A DNA stretch of 7,250 nucleotides from Bacteroidales bacterium (GCA_017560705.1 JAFZEK010000022.1:1-7250); one strand, 5' to 3'; shown: positions 1 through 5,773, counted from the stretch's first letter. The notes: generated from the sequence alone by a model not told the origin. Translations and numbers: made by a program.

Positions 1-96
1 GAAAAGAATGGTGGCAATAGGAGAAAAGCTGCTAAGGATTTGAGAATAGCTGAGCGTACATTGTATAGAAAACTAAAATCTTACGGGTTGGATTAG
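1..96 (+). CDS. C-terminal end of a Fis-type helix-turn-helix regulator, probably a sigma-54-dependent (NtrC-family) response regulator (5' end outside window)
   Basis: Reading frame 1 is open from the first base to a TAG at 94-96 and gives 31 residues. They match the Fis-type helix-turn-helix that ends NtrC-family activators: a GGNRRKAA first helix followed by the recognition-helix signature RTLYRKLKSYGL just before the stop. In that family this domain binds enhancer-like sites upstream of sigma-54 promoters, while an AAA+ domain (outside this window) remodels the polymerase. Only the DNA-binding tail is visible, so the AAA+ and receiver domains are inferred. The aroA start lies 51 nt downstream with no terminator or TAnnTTTG element between, so the two could be co-transcribed. 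A stand-alone Fis-domain protein is possible but less likely in this phylum. Confidence 0.82.
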   Translation, partial: EKNGGNRRKAAKDLRIAERTLYRKLKSYGLD

Positions 97-147
97 ATAG
101 TGTGTATATATAATATATAGTATATAAGGTATATAAAAGAAATCCCA

Positions 148-1350
148 ATGCAGATAAAAAGAATAGAGGTGAGAGTTCCGTCCTCTAAAAGTTTGAGCAA
201 TAGATGGCTTATTCTTAATGAGGTGTTAGGAGGTGTGTTTGAAATAGAGAATCCATCTTCGTCGGATGATACTGCTTTGTTACAAAGTCATTTACACAGT
301 ATAAGGACAAACAGTTGCTCCACTTTTGATTGCAAAAATGCAGGTACAGTAGCACGTTTTCTTACTGCATATTTATCTGTAAAACAAGGTAGTTATATCA
401 TAACAGGTAGTTCAAGGCTAAAACAACGACCTATAAAACCACTTGTAGAAGCATTGCAGACCTTGGGTGCTGAAATACATTATTTGGAAGAAAAAGACTG
501 CTTGCCTATAAAAATAGTAGGTAAAAACCTGAAAGGCTGTGAGGTAGATGTGTTGGCTGATAAAAGCAGTCAGTTTGTAACAGCGTTAATGCTTATAGCT
601 CCAATGTTGGATAATGGATTGAGAATAAATATACAAGGCGATGTAGTGTCCGAACCTTATATAGCTATGACTGCTAAGGTTTTGAAGCAAGCAGGAATGA
701 TAGTTGAATGGACTGATAATGCTATCAAAGTGCTGAAAAATAATGTAAAACCTCAAAGGGTAATTATAGAAGGAGATTGGTCGTCGGGTTCATATTTTTA
801 TAATTGGGTACTGCTATCAGATAATGTAGAAGTGGTTATAAAAGGCTTAGCTTTGGGCTGTTCTTTGCAGGGTGATAGTATAGTATCTGAGTTGTATAAG
901 CTGTTAGGGGTTAATACATTGGCTGTAGGGGAGGATAGTGTGTTACTTACTAAAACAGCGTCAGATACAAAGGATTTTACGCATAACTTCAAAACTACAC
1001 CAGACCTAGTGCCTACCCTGGCAGTAGGTTGTGCTGCAATGGGTATAAATGCTTGTTTTACAGGCTTGGGTAGCTTAGCCTATAAGGAGACCGACCGCAT
1101 AAAAGCATTAGCTCTAGAGCTTGGAAAAATGAATAAAACAGTGATGTCTACTGCTGATACTTTGATTATTAAATCTGTTCCACAGCTTAGTATAACAGCT
1201 CCTGTTTCTACTTATAATGACCATCGTATGGCTATGGCTTTTGCACCTTTAGTGTTGATAAATAAAGGTTTAGAGATGGATGATAAAGCAGTAGTAGAAA
1301 AATCTTTCCCCGACTATTGGGAGCAGATAGAACCTTTTCTATGCTGTTGA
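148..1350 (+). CDS. aroA: 3-phosphoshikimate 1-carboxyvinyltransferase (EPSP synthase)
   Basis: The enzyme transfers the enolpyruvyl group of PEP to shikimate-3-phosphate, the sixth step of the cytoplasmic shikimate pathway to chorismate. The family's landmark residues are present in order: K14-S15 and R19 in the N-terminal SKSLSNR motif, NAGT at 64-67 (PEP loop), R94 in the RLKQRP motif, SSQF at 140-143, SEPY at 168-171, D286 (catalytic aspartate region), KETDR at 313-317, NDHR at 357-360 and K385 in the KSFPDYWEQ motif. At 400 residues it is shorter than the 427-residue E. coli protein, but both pseudo-repeat domains appear complete. The N-terminal motif reads P-S-S-K-S where P-G-S-K-S is usual. 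The PEP loop is the ordinary NAGT form with glycine, so there is no sign of the alanine substitution linked to glyphosate tolerance. The start is the first ATG and leaves the expected short beta-strand before the SKS motif. No Shine-Dalgarno is visible. Confidence 0.96.
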   Translation: MQIKRIEVRVPSSKSLSNRWLILNEVLGGVFEIENPSSSDDTALLQSHLHSIRTNSCSTFDCKNAGTVARFLTAYLSVKQGSYIITGSSRLKQRPIKPLVEALQTLGAEIHYLEEKDCLPIKIVGKNLKGCEVDVLADKSSQFVTALMLIAPMLDNGLRINIQGDVVSEPYIAMTAKVLKQAGMIVEWTDNAIKVLKNNVKPQRVIIEGDWSSGSYFYNWVLLSDNVEVVIKGLALGCSLQGDSIVSELYKLLGVNTLAVGEDSVLLTKTASDTKDFTHNFKTTPDLVPTLAVGCAAMGINACFTGLGSLAYKETDRIKALALELGKMNKTVMSTADTLIIKSVPQLSITAPVSTYNDHRMAMAFAPLVLINKGLEMDDKAVVEKSFPDYWEQIEPFLCC

Positions 1351-1396
1351 TATATAGATGTTTTTTTTAATTGTGAGAAATAAAAACTGAAATAAA

Positions 1397-1428
1397 TTTG
1401 TTGTTGTAGGAATAAATGTGTATTTTTG
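1397..1428 (+). promoter_or_regulatory. Bacteroidota-type promoter for the beta-barrel protein gene
   Basis: TTTG at 1397-1400 and TATTTTTG at 1421-1428 are separated by exactly 20 nt. This matches both halves of the Bacteroidota housekeeping consensus (-33 TTTG, -7 TAnnTTTG). Transcription would start around 1433-1435, giving a leader of about 87 nt before the ATG at 1521. The leader is A-rich near the start codon, as is common for well-expressed genes in this phylum. The match is direct; activity is inferred. Confidence 0.75.
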
Positions 1429-1520
1429 TGGATTATAAAAAGGCGAGTATTTTGATTAAAATAGTCTTTAAATAGAAGAAATACAATTGTTTAAACGTAG
1501 AAAATATAAAATAAATAGAG

Positions 1521-2135
1521 ATGAAAAAGCTAAGTTTAGTAGTGCTTGCAGTGATGATGACAAGCATGGTACATGCTCAATTTAATTTGGGTATAAAAGC
1601 AGGAGTGTCGTTGAATAGTTTGTCGTACAACTCAGAACAAGGTATTCAATATGAAACAAATCCAGGTTTTGAATTAGGAGCAATGGCAAGAGTATATTTA
1701 GGTGGTAAATTCTATATCCAACCTGAAGTATCTTATTCATTTTCAAAGATAGAGTTAGAAGTAACACCTGAAAACCTAATAGGTGGTACAATGATGGAAG
1801 AAAATGAACAAATATTTAAAGAAAGCCAACAAGGAGTAAACATACCAGTGCTTTTTGGTTACAGACTTCTAGACCTAAAGGTGGCAAACTTGCGAGTATT
1901 TGCAGGTCCTGAGTTTAAGATAAGTACATCAAAGTTTGATGAGCTTAGAGAGAATGTTGAAAACTTTGATTCTAAAGCATTTGGAGTGTCAGGTTTGGCA
2001 GGAATAGGAGTAGATGCTCTTATGTTATCCTTGGATTTGCGTTATGCTTATCCATTTACCAACAACTTTGTTATAGGCGATGAAGCTGCTAACTTCAAAG
2101 GTTGGGTAGTGTCTTTAACATGGAAATTATTGTAG
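1521..2135 (+). CDS. Secreted outer-membrane beta-barrel (porin-like) protein
   Basis: The 204-residue product begins with a clear Sec signal peptide: two lysines, a hydrophobic stretch over about residues 4-17, and a probable cleavage site after VHA (residue 19). The mature protein alternates polar and hydrophobic residues in strand-length blocks, for example 21-31 (FNLGIKAGVSL), 49-60, 63-79, 106-118, 122-136, 154-178 and 194-204. Several end in aromatic or glycine residues typical of membrane beta-strands and the turns between them. This is the pattern of the small outer-membrane beta-barrel family common in Bacteroidota (OMP_b-brl / PorT-like). The number of strands suggests a small barrel of about eight. 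The substrate or role is unknown: it could be a structural barrel, a narrow pore or a cell-surface accessory protein. It has its own promoter and terminator and so appears to be a single-gene unit. Confidence 0.85.
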   Translation: MKKLSLVVLAVMMTSMVHAQFNLGIKAGVSLNSLSYNSEQGIQYETNPGFELGAMARVYLGGKFYIQPEVSYSFSKIELEVTPENLIGGTMMEENEQIFKESQQGVNIPVLFGYRLLDLKVANLRVFAGPEFKISTSKFDELRENVENFDSKAFGVSGLAGIGVDALMLSLDLRYAYPFTNNFVIGDEAANFKGWVVSLTWKLL

Positions 2136-2182
2136 AAAAGCTATATATAGTAGGAATACATTATTGATCAAATATTTATAAA

Positions 2183-2216
2183 GGGAGGCATTCTGCCAGG
2201 AATGTCTTCCTTTTTT
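2183..2216 (+). terminator. Strong intrinsic terminator after the beta-barrel gene
   Basis: An 11-bp stem (2183-2193 with 2200-2210, including two G-U wobbles) closes a 6-nt loop, TGCCAG, and is followed at once by six T residues at 2211-2216. It lies 47 nt after the stop codon of the beta-barrel gene and about 50 nt before nadK. This isolates the two transcription units. Confidence 0.9.
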
Positions 2217-2265
2217 ATTCTAGTATTTATTTATTATACAAAAACATATTAGGCGAACTAAAACG

Positions 2266-3150
2266 ATGAAGATAGGCTTATTTGGCAAAAAATATGATGA
2301 TGAAATAAAGTATTACTTGCAGCTGTTAGTGGCAACACTAGAGAAGCATGGAGTAGAAATATATGTGTTGGAAAGCTATTATAGGCTCATATTTAGTACT
2401 ATAACATTTGCACAAGAGCCGAAGCTATTGGCAAGTGAACGTCTGTCCTCTGGCGATGTAGATTATCTTTTTTCCATAGGTGGCGATGGTACTTTGCTAA
2501 GCTCTGTAGGAGTAATACAAAATTCAAATATTCCTGTGTTGGGAGTAAATATGGGACATTTAGGGTTTCTTACAAGTGTGAAAGCTAATGATGTAGAAGA
2601 ATTTGTAGGTGAATTTATGTCTGGTAATTATAGCATAGAAAATCATTCGTTGCTGCATGTGGAAATGATTCAAAATCGAGAGACAACACATAGCTTTGTG
2701 ATGAATGAGGTGTCTATTCATAGGCAAAATAGCTCATCGATGTTGTCGGCTAATGTGTATATAAATAATGAAATACTAGCTACTTATAACGGCGATGGAC
2801 TAATAGTGGCTACACCAACAGGGTCTACAGCCTATTCGTTGAGTTGTGGTGGTCCTATTCTTACTCCAGATTCTAATTGCTTTGTTATAACACCTATAGC
2901 AGTACATACTCTAACCCTTCGACCTCTTATTATACCCGAAACATCAGTTATAAAAATAGTTACTTGCGATAAAAATCAGCAGATGTATGTCGGTAGAGAT
3001 AGTCAGATGGAATTAATGTCTAGCGATAGAGAGATAGTGCTGTATAAAGAAAATTTTTCGGTGAAACTTATGCGTATGAAGAATCAAGGGTTTTATAGTG
3101 CTATTAGAGAGAAGCTTATGTGGGGAGTAAACTGTGTAAATGGTAGGTGA
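2266..3150 (+). CDS. nadK: NAD kinase (ATP:NAD 2'-phosphotransferase)
   Basis: The enzyme phosphorylates NAD to NADP in the cytoplasm and is the only usual source of NADP. The 294-residue length is typical of bacterial NadK. The catalytic GGDGT motif is at 72-76 with D74 as the expected general base. It is followed by the GVNMGHLGFLT segment (93-103), NE at 147-148, and the second conserved block GDGLIVATPTGSTAYSLSCGG from 176, which binds the NAD ribose and diphosphate. HTLTLRPLIIP (214-224) is the usual C-terminal strand motif. The late motif normally read as D-G-Q appears here as D-S-Q (245-247), a mild departure. The start is the first ATG, giving the standard MKIGLFGKKYD opening. No TAnnTTTG element is visible in the 49 nt between the upstream terminator and the start, so the promoter is unrecognised or diverged. 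Confidence 0.96.
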   Translation: MKIGLFGKKYDDEIKYYLQLLVATLEKHGVEIYVLESYYRLIFSTITFAQEPKLLASERLSSGDVDYLFSIGGDGTLLSSVGVIQNSNIPVLGVNMGHLGFLTSVKANDVEEFVGEFMSGNYSIENHSLLHVEMIQNRETTHSFVMNEVSIHRQNSSSMLSANVYINNEILATYNGDGLIVATPTGSTAYSLSCGGPILTPDSNCFVITPIAVHTLTLRPLIIPETSVIKIVTCDKNQQMYVGRDSQMELMSSDREIVLYKENFSVKLMRMKNQGFYSAIREKLMWGVNCVNGR

Positions 3151-3163
3151 TAAATTCTGTATA

Positions 3164-3223
3164 TAGTTGCCTGTAATAGCTAGTATAGGATAGTTCGCAA
3201 ACTAATATGGTATAAGGCAATTA
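3164..3223 (+). other. Nested stem-loop just downstream of nadK
   Basis: TAGTTGCCT (3164-3172) pairs with AGGCAATTA (3215-3223) over 9 bp with one G-U pair. Inside it, TAGTT (3191-3195) pairs perfectly with AACTA (3200-3204) around a 4-nt CGCA loop. The structure begins 13 nt after the nadK stop codon, so it would lie in the nadK 3' untranslated region. It has no T-tract, so it is not a classical terminator. It may mark a 3' end stabiliser or be coincidental. Confidence 0.35.
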
Positions 3224-3607
3224 GAGTATAGTAAAGATATTATCGGCACACAAAACGGCGAAATTCATGGCGAAAACAAAAGGGGTATGTGTGAGACTTT
3301 TATATCCTTATTCCGAAAGAAAAGGTTAGTTGCGTGGTTTTATATTGTTGAGCTAAGTGTTTGACACTAGTGTGTTTTTAATATTTTTCGGAAATTCGGA
3401 ATCGGAAATAGGGGGGTGTGAGTGTGCTATTATTGTATCCTCTTCATTAGAGTGTGAGTATTTTCATTTAGATTAATAATGACAGCTAAAGAAGATGATG
3501 AAAAATGTTGTATTTATTTGAATTATAGAATAATGTCAGAGTTTTTTTTATGTTCTATGTAGTTTTGTAGTCAAAATATAGAAACTACTAGAGGTGTTTC
3601 GCCTAAA

Positions 3608-3631
3608 ATTTCTCCGATTATTTCTCCGTAT
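3608..3631. repeat. Two-copy 12-nt tandem repeat
   Basis: ATTTCTCCGATT at 3608-3619 is followed directly by ATTTCTCCGTAT at 3620-3631, identical over the first nine bases. Only two copies are present. It is a small local duplication in the gene-free interval with no evident function. Confidence 0.5.
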
Positions 3632-3656
3632 ATTATTTTTTTTGAATTATTTTTTG

Positions 3657-3685
3657 CACTATTTTTAATGAGAAAATAGTGTTTT
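3657..3685 (+). terminator. Candidate orphan intrinsic terminator
   Basis: CACTATTTT (3657-3665) is a perfect 9-bp inverted repeat of AAAATAGTG (3673-3681) around a 7-nt loop, followed by TTTT at 3682-3685. The stem is AT-rich and the T-tract short, so termination would be weak. It is about 500 nt past nadK and no annotated gene needs it. If it works, it would end an unannotated RNA or a very long nadK 3' tail. Confidence 0.35.
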
Positions 3686-3888
3686 AGAGCACAAATATTA
3701 CATTTTTGATGTTTATTTGTGTATATTTTTGATATAGAGATTTATAGGAGAATAAATGTTGAAAAACCTTCAAAATAGGGTAGTAAGGGGTGAAAATAGG
3801 TATAGGCTATGAGTTGTATCAGTCAAAAAGTAGTATTAGGAGATGTGTAAAATGTTAGTGTAGGAGATATAAATAGTTGAATAATAGT

Positions 3889-3922
3889 ATAAAAAAAAGA
3901 GAAGAAATTTCTTCCTTCTCTT
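3889..3922 (-). terminator. Intrinsic terminator of tRNA-Leu
   Basis: On the minus strand AAGAGAAG (complement of 3915-3922) pairs with CTTCTCTT (complement of 3897-3904) over 8 bp across a 10-nt loop. The run of A residues at 3891-3898 on the plus strand gives the T-tract. The stem begins two nucleotides after the mature tRNA 3' end, so the tRNA is probably a single-gene transcript. Confidence 0.8.
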
Positions 3923-3924
3923 AG

Positions 3925-4008
3925 TACCCGGGGCCGGGATCGAACCGGCACGAGTGTAACCTCATTGGTTTTTGAGACCAACGCGTCTACCAATTCCGCC
4001 ACCTGGGC
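3925..4008 (-). tRNA. tRNA-Leu with anticodon CAA (reads UUG)
   Basis: The minus strand folds as an 84-nt class II tRNA. The 7-nt acceptor begins GCCCAGG, the D-arm reads GGCGGAATTGGTAGACGC, and the anticodon stem TTGGT/ACCAA encloses loop CTCAAAA with anticodon CAA (complement of 3972-3974). The long variable arm is TGAG-GTTACA-CTCG and the T-arm is GCCGG-TTCGATC-CCGGC. The long variable arm and A discriminator (73) identify leucine. The 3' CCA is not encoded: CTA follows, so tRNA nucleotidyltransferase must add it. The acceptor stem contains an A5-C68 mismatch (plus-strand positions 4004 and 3930) and a G1-U72 wobble, while all other stems pair normally. It has its own promoter and terminator. 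Confidence 0.96.
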
Positions 4009-4046
4009 AATTGATTTAAGGCAGTCTTTTGCCTCATTTGCGATTG

Positions 4047-4078
4047 CAAAATTACAAAGAAAAATCGAACTGACCAAA
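4047..4078 (-). promoter_or_regulatory. Bacteroidota-type promoter of tRNA-Leu
   Basis: On the minus strand TTTG (complement of 4075-4078) is followed after exactly 20 nt by TAATTTTG (complement of 4047-4054), a full match to the phylum consensus. Transcription would start near 4041, leaving a 5' extension of about 33 nt to be removed before the mature tRNA end at 4008. Confidence 0.8.
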
Positions 4079-4094
4079 TAAAAAATGATTTTTT

Positions 4095-4126
4095 TTTCTC
4101 AGAATGAAAAAAAAGTAGTAATTTTG
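4095..4126 (+). promoter_or_regulatory. Promoter of prs (strong -7, weak -33)
   Basis: TAATTTTG at 4119-4126 is a perfect -7 element followed by CAAA. The position 20 nt upstream (4095-4098) reads TTTC, three of four bases of the -33 consensus, at the end of a T-tract. The start of transcription would be near 4131-4133, giving a leader of only about 18 nt before the prs ATG. The -7 match is direct; the -33 assignment is weak. Confidence 0.65.
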
Positions 4127-4149
4127 CAAAGTCAAAAAAATGATAGAAA

Positions 4150-5133
4150 ATGCAGTTAGATACTAAGGATCAGGTATGTATATTTTCGGGACGTGCTACA
4201 GAATCATTAGCGCGCAGAGTAGCCGAGAAATATGGTAATGAATTGGGAAATTCGGTGGTGTTTCAATATGCCGATGGCGAATTTCAACCATCTTTTGAGC
4301 AAACAATTCGTGGTAGAAAGGTATTTATTGTGCAAAGCACTATACCTCCGACAGATAACTTGTTTGAATTGCTAATGATGATAGATGCTGCAAAGCGTGC
4401 ATCAGCATTACAAGTAGTAGCTGTTATACCTTATTATGGTTTTGCTCGTCAAGATCGTAAAGATAAACCACATATTCCACTTACAGCTCGTTTGATAGCA
4501 GATATGCTTCAAGCTGCAGGTGTGGATAGAATTATTACTATGGATTTGCACGCAGACCAAATCCAAGGTTTCTTTAAAGTACCTTTGGATCACTTGTTTG
4601 GTTCATCGTTGTTTATGCCATACATTCGCTCGTTAGATATTCCTACTGAGGATATTTTATTTGCTTCGCCAGATTTGGGTGGTTCTAGAAGAGCTGGTAT
4701 GTATGCTAAAACATTGGGCAATAGCTTTGTTATTTGCTACAAGCAAAGAAATAAACCTAACGAAATAGGTATTATGAAGCTTATAGGTGATGTAAAAGAC
4801 AAACATGTGATTTTGCTAGATGATATTATAGACACTGGCAACACTATGATAAAAGCTGCTCAACTAATAAAAGATAATGGTGCTAAGACTGTTAGAGCTA
4901 TGATTACTCACCCTGTACTTAGCGGAAATGCTATAGAAAATATAGAAAATTCTTGCTTAGAAGAATTAGTAGTAAGTGATACTATTCCTCTAAAAAGAGA
5001 ATCTAAAAAGATTCATGTGCTTTCTACAGACTGGTTGTTAGCAGAAGCTATCCGTCGTATTGTAAATTACGAATCTATCAACGATTTGTATGAAACAACA
5101 ATACATCACAAAGGAATAATAGAAAAATTATAA
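4150..5133 (+). CDS. prs: Ribose-phosphate pyrophosphokinase (PRPP synthase)
   Basis: The cytoplasmic enzyme makes 5-phosphoribosyl-1-diphosphate from ribose-5-phosphate and ATP, feeding purine, pyrimidine, histidine, tryptophan and NAD synthesis. The 327-residue protein has both phosphoribosyltransferase-fold halves: GEFQPSFEQTIRG at 43-55, RQDRKD at 100-105 (ATP site), and the family signature DLHADQIQGFF at 132-142 with metal ligand H134. The flexible catalytic loop has K198 in CYKQRNKPN, and the PRPP/ribose-5-phosphate loop is DDIIDTGNT at 224-232. That loop usually reads D-T-A-G-T, so the G-N pair is unusual. The ATG at 4150 fits the normal N-terminus. An out-of-frame ATG at 4140 opens an 8-codon frame ending at 4166, overlapping the prs start. 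There is no terminator after the gene, so it probably continues into rplY. Confidence 0.97.
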   Translation: MQLDTKDQVCIFSGRATESLARRVAEKYGNELGNSVVFQYADGEFQPSFEQTIRGRKVFIVQSTIPPTDNLFELLMMIDAAKRASALQVVAVIPYYGFARQDRKDKPHIPLTARLIADMLQAAGVDRIITMDLHADQIQGFFKVPLDHLFGSSLFMPYIRSLDIPTEDILFASPDLGGSRRAGMYAKTLGNSFVICYKQRNKPNEIGIMKLIGDVKDKHVILLDDIIDTGNTMIKAAQLIKDNGAKTVRAMITHPVLSGNAIENIENSCLEELVVSDTIPLKRESKKIHVLSTDWLLAEAIRRIVNYESINDLYETTIHHKGIIEKL

Positions 5134-5203
5134 GAGCTTCAATGTAAGTTTCTTATTCAAATAAATAATAGTTTAATAACTTAAAAAAACAAAGTAAAAT
5201 AAG

Positions 5204-5773
5204 ATGAAAATAGTATCGATGAGTGGTTCTCTAAGAGAGAACGTAGGGAAAAAGGATGCTAAAGCATTGCGTCGTCAAGATCGCGTACCATGTGTTATGT
5301 ACGGTAAAGGTGAACAAGTAATGTTCTCTGTTCCACAACCAGAATTCAAACCTCTTGTTTTCACTCCAGATGCAAGTTATGTAGAATTGACTATCGATGG
5401 TCAAAAAAGAATGGCTATGTTAAAAGACATAGAATACCATCCTGTAACTGAAAACATCATGCACGCAGACTTCTATGAGTTGAGTGATGATAAACCTATC
5501 GTAATGTCTATTCCTGTATACTTGACTGGTTCTTCAGTTGGTGTTATGAAAGGTGGAAAAGCTGTTTTGAAAATCAAAAGAATGAAAGTTAAAGCTTTAC
5601 CTGCTAACATGCCTGAAAAAATAGTTTTGGACATAACTAAATTAGACCTTCTTCAAGGTATAAAGGTACAAGAAGTTGAAACTAACAACTATGACTTGTT
5701 GGACGTAAAGAGCAGTGTTGTTGTTTACATTAAGTCTACAAGAGCTGCTGCCGCTGCTGCTGAAGCTAAATAA
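5204..5773 (+). CDS. rplY: 50S ribosomal protein L25 / general stress protein Ctc
   Basis: The protein binds 5S rRNA in the large ribosomal subunit; the long, two-domain form is known as Ctc or TL5. The N-terminal 5S-binding domain covers about residues 3-92, with the start segment GSLRENVGKKDAKALRRQ, then VPCVMYGKG (28-36) and the conserved IMHADFYEL (85-93). The C-terminal TL5-type beta domain follows over about 96-178, with LTGSSVGVMKGG (107-118) and the conserved PEKIVLDITKLDLLQGIKV block (137-155). The tail is alanine-rich (181-186). At 189 residues it is near the usual length for the long form. It sits 70 nt behind prs with no TAnnTTTG element or terminator between, so the two are probably co-transcribed. 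The pth gene that often follows it is absent here. Confidence 0.95.
   Translation: MKIVSMSGSLRENVGKKDAKALRRQDRVPCVMYGKGEQVMFSVPQPEFKPLVFTPDASYVELTIDGQKRMAMLKDIEYHPVTENIMHADFYELSDDKPIVMSIPVYLTGSSVGVMKGGKAVLKIKRMKVKALPANMPEKIVLDITKLDLLQGIKVQEVETNNYDLLDVKSSVVVYIKSTRAAAAAAEAK

Larger units (their letters stand above)
3151..3924. other. Long gene-free interval between nadK and tRNA-Leu, rich in hairpins and short repeats
   Basis: No frame on either strand gives a protein I recognise, and the longest open frames are random-looking. A G+C-richer patch around 3241-3420 sits in otherwise AT-rich DNA. Several structures can be seen: a nested hairpin at 3164-3223; two GGCGAAA copies 12 nt apart (3257-3263, 3269-3275); TTCCGAAA at 3311-3318 facing three TCGGAA copies (3388-3408); an ACACTAGTGT palindrome (3364-3373); hairpins at 3559-3604; a 12-nt tandem repeat at 3608-3631; and a 9-bp inverted repeat at 3657-3681. 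A TATTTTTG element lies at 3724-3731. The interval could hold one or more small RNAs, a dispersed repeat, or a decayed gene. I cannot choose between these from sequence alone. Confidence 0.7.
4044..4129. repeat. Perfect 12-bp inverted repeat spanning the two divergent -7 elements
   Basis: TTGCAAAATTAC (4044-4055) is the exact reverse complement of GTAATTTTGCAA (4118-4129), with 62 nt between. Each arm holds the TAATTTTG -7 element of one promoter: tRNA-Leu on the minus strand, prs on the plus strand. The 8-bp core is expected from shared promoter consensus. The extra G before it and CAA after it make an identical extended element on both sides. The spacer carries long A and T tracts. Confidence 0.8.

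Noticed and set aside
97..147. TA-repeat-like sequence before aroA as a possible promoter or origin element
   Set aside because: It is low-complexity TA-rich sequence with no TAnnTTTG element and no repeated boxes, so it is consistent with ordinary AT-rich intergenic DNA.
798..992. 64-codon minus-strand frame inside aroA
   Set aside because: It is a shadow of aroA, whose own motifs run unbroken through this stretch.
1338..1368. Possible terminator after aroA
   Set aside because: Eight T residues at 1361-1368 follow only a 5-bp AT-rich stem (TCTAT with ATAGA) that overlaps the stop codon. This is too weak to call.
1582..1791. 69-codon minus-strand frame inside the beta-barrel gene
   Set aside because: It is a leucine-rich shadow of a real signal-peptide-bearing gene on the other strand.
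3925..4008. tRNA-Leu as an integration (att) site for a mobile element
   Set aside because: No integrase gene and no second copy of the tRNA 3' end is present in the window.
3823..4077. 84-codon minus-strand open frame between nadK and prs
   Set aside because: It runs through the whole tRNA-Leu gene, its terminator and its promoter, and the translation matches no family I know. Such frames are common by chance across tRNAs.
5738..5770. GCT/GCC trinucleotide run at the end of rplY as a possible variable repeat
   Set aside because: It encodes the alanine-rich tail usual for this protein family, it is short and interrupted, and length changes in steps of three would not switch the gene.
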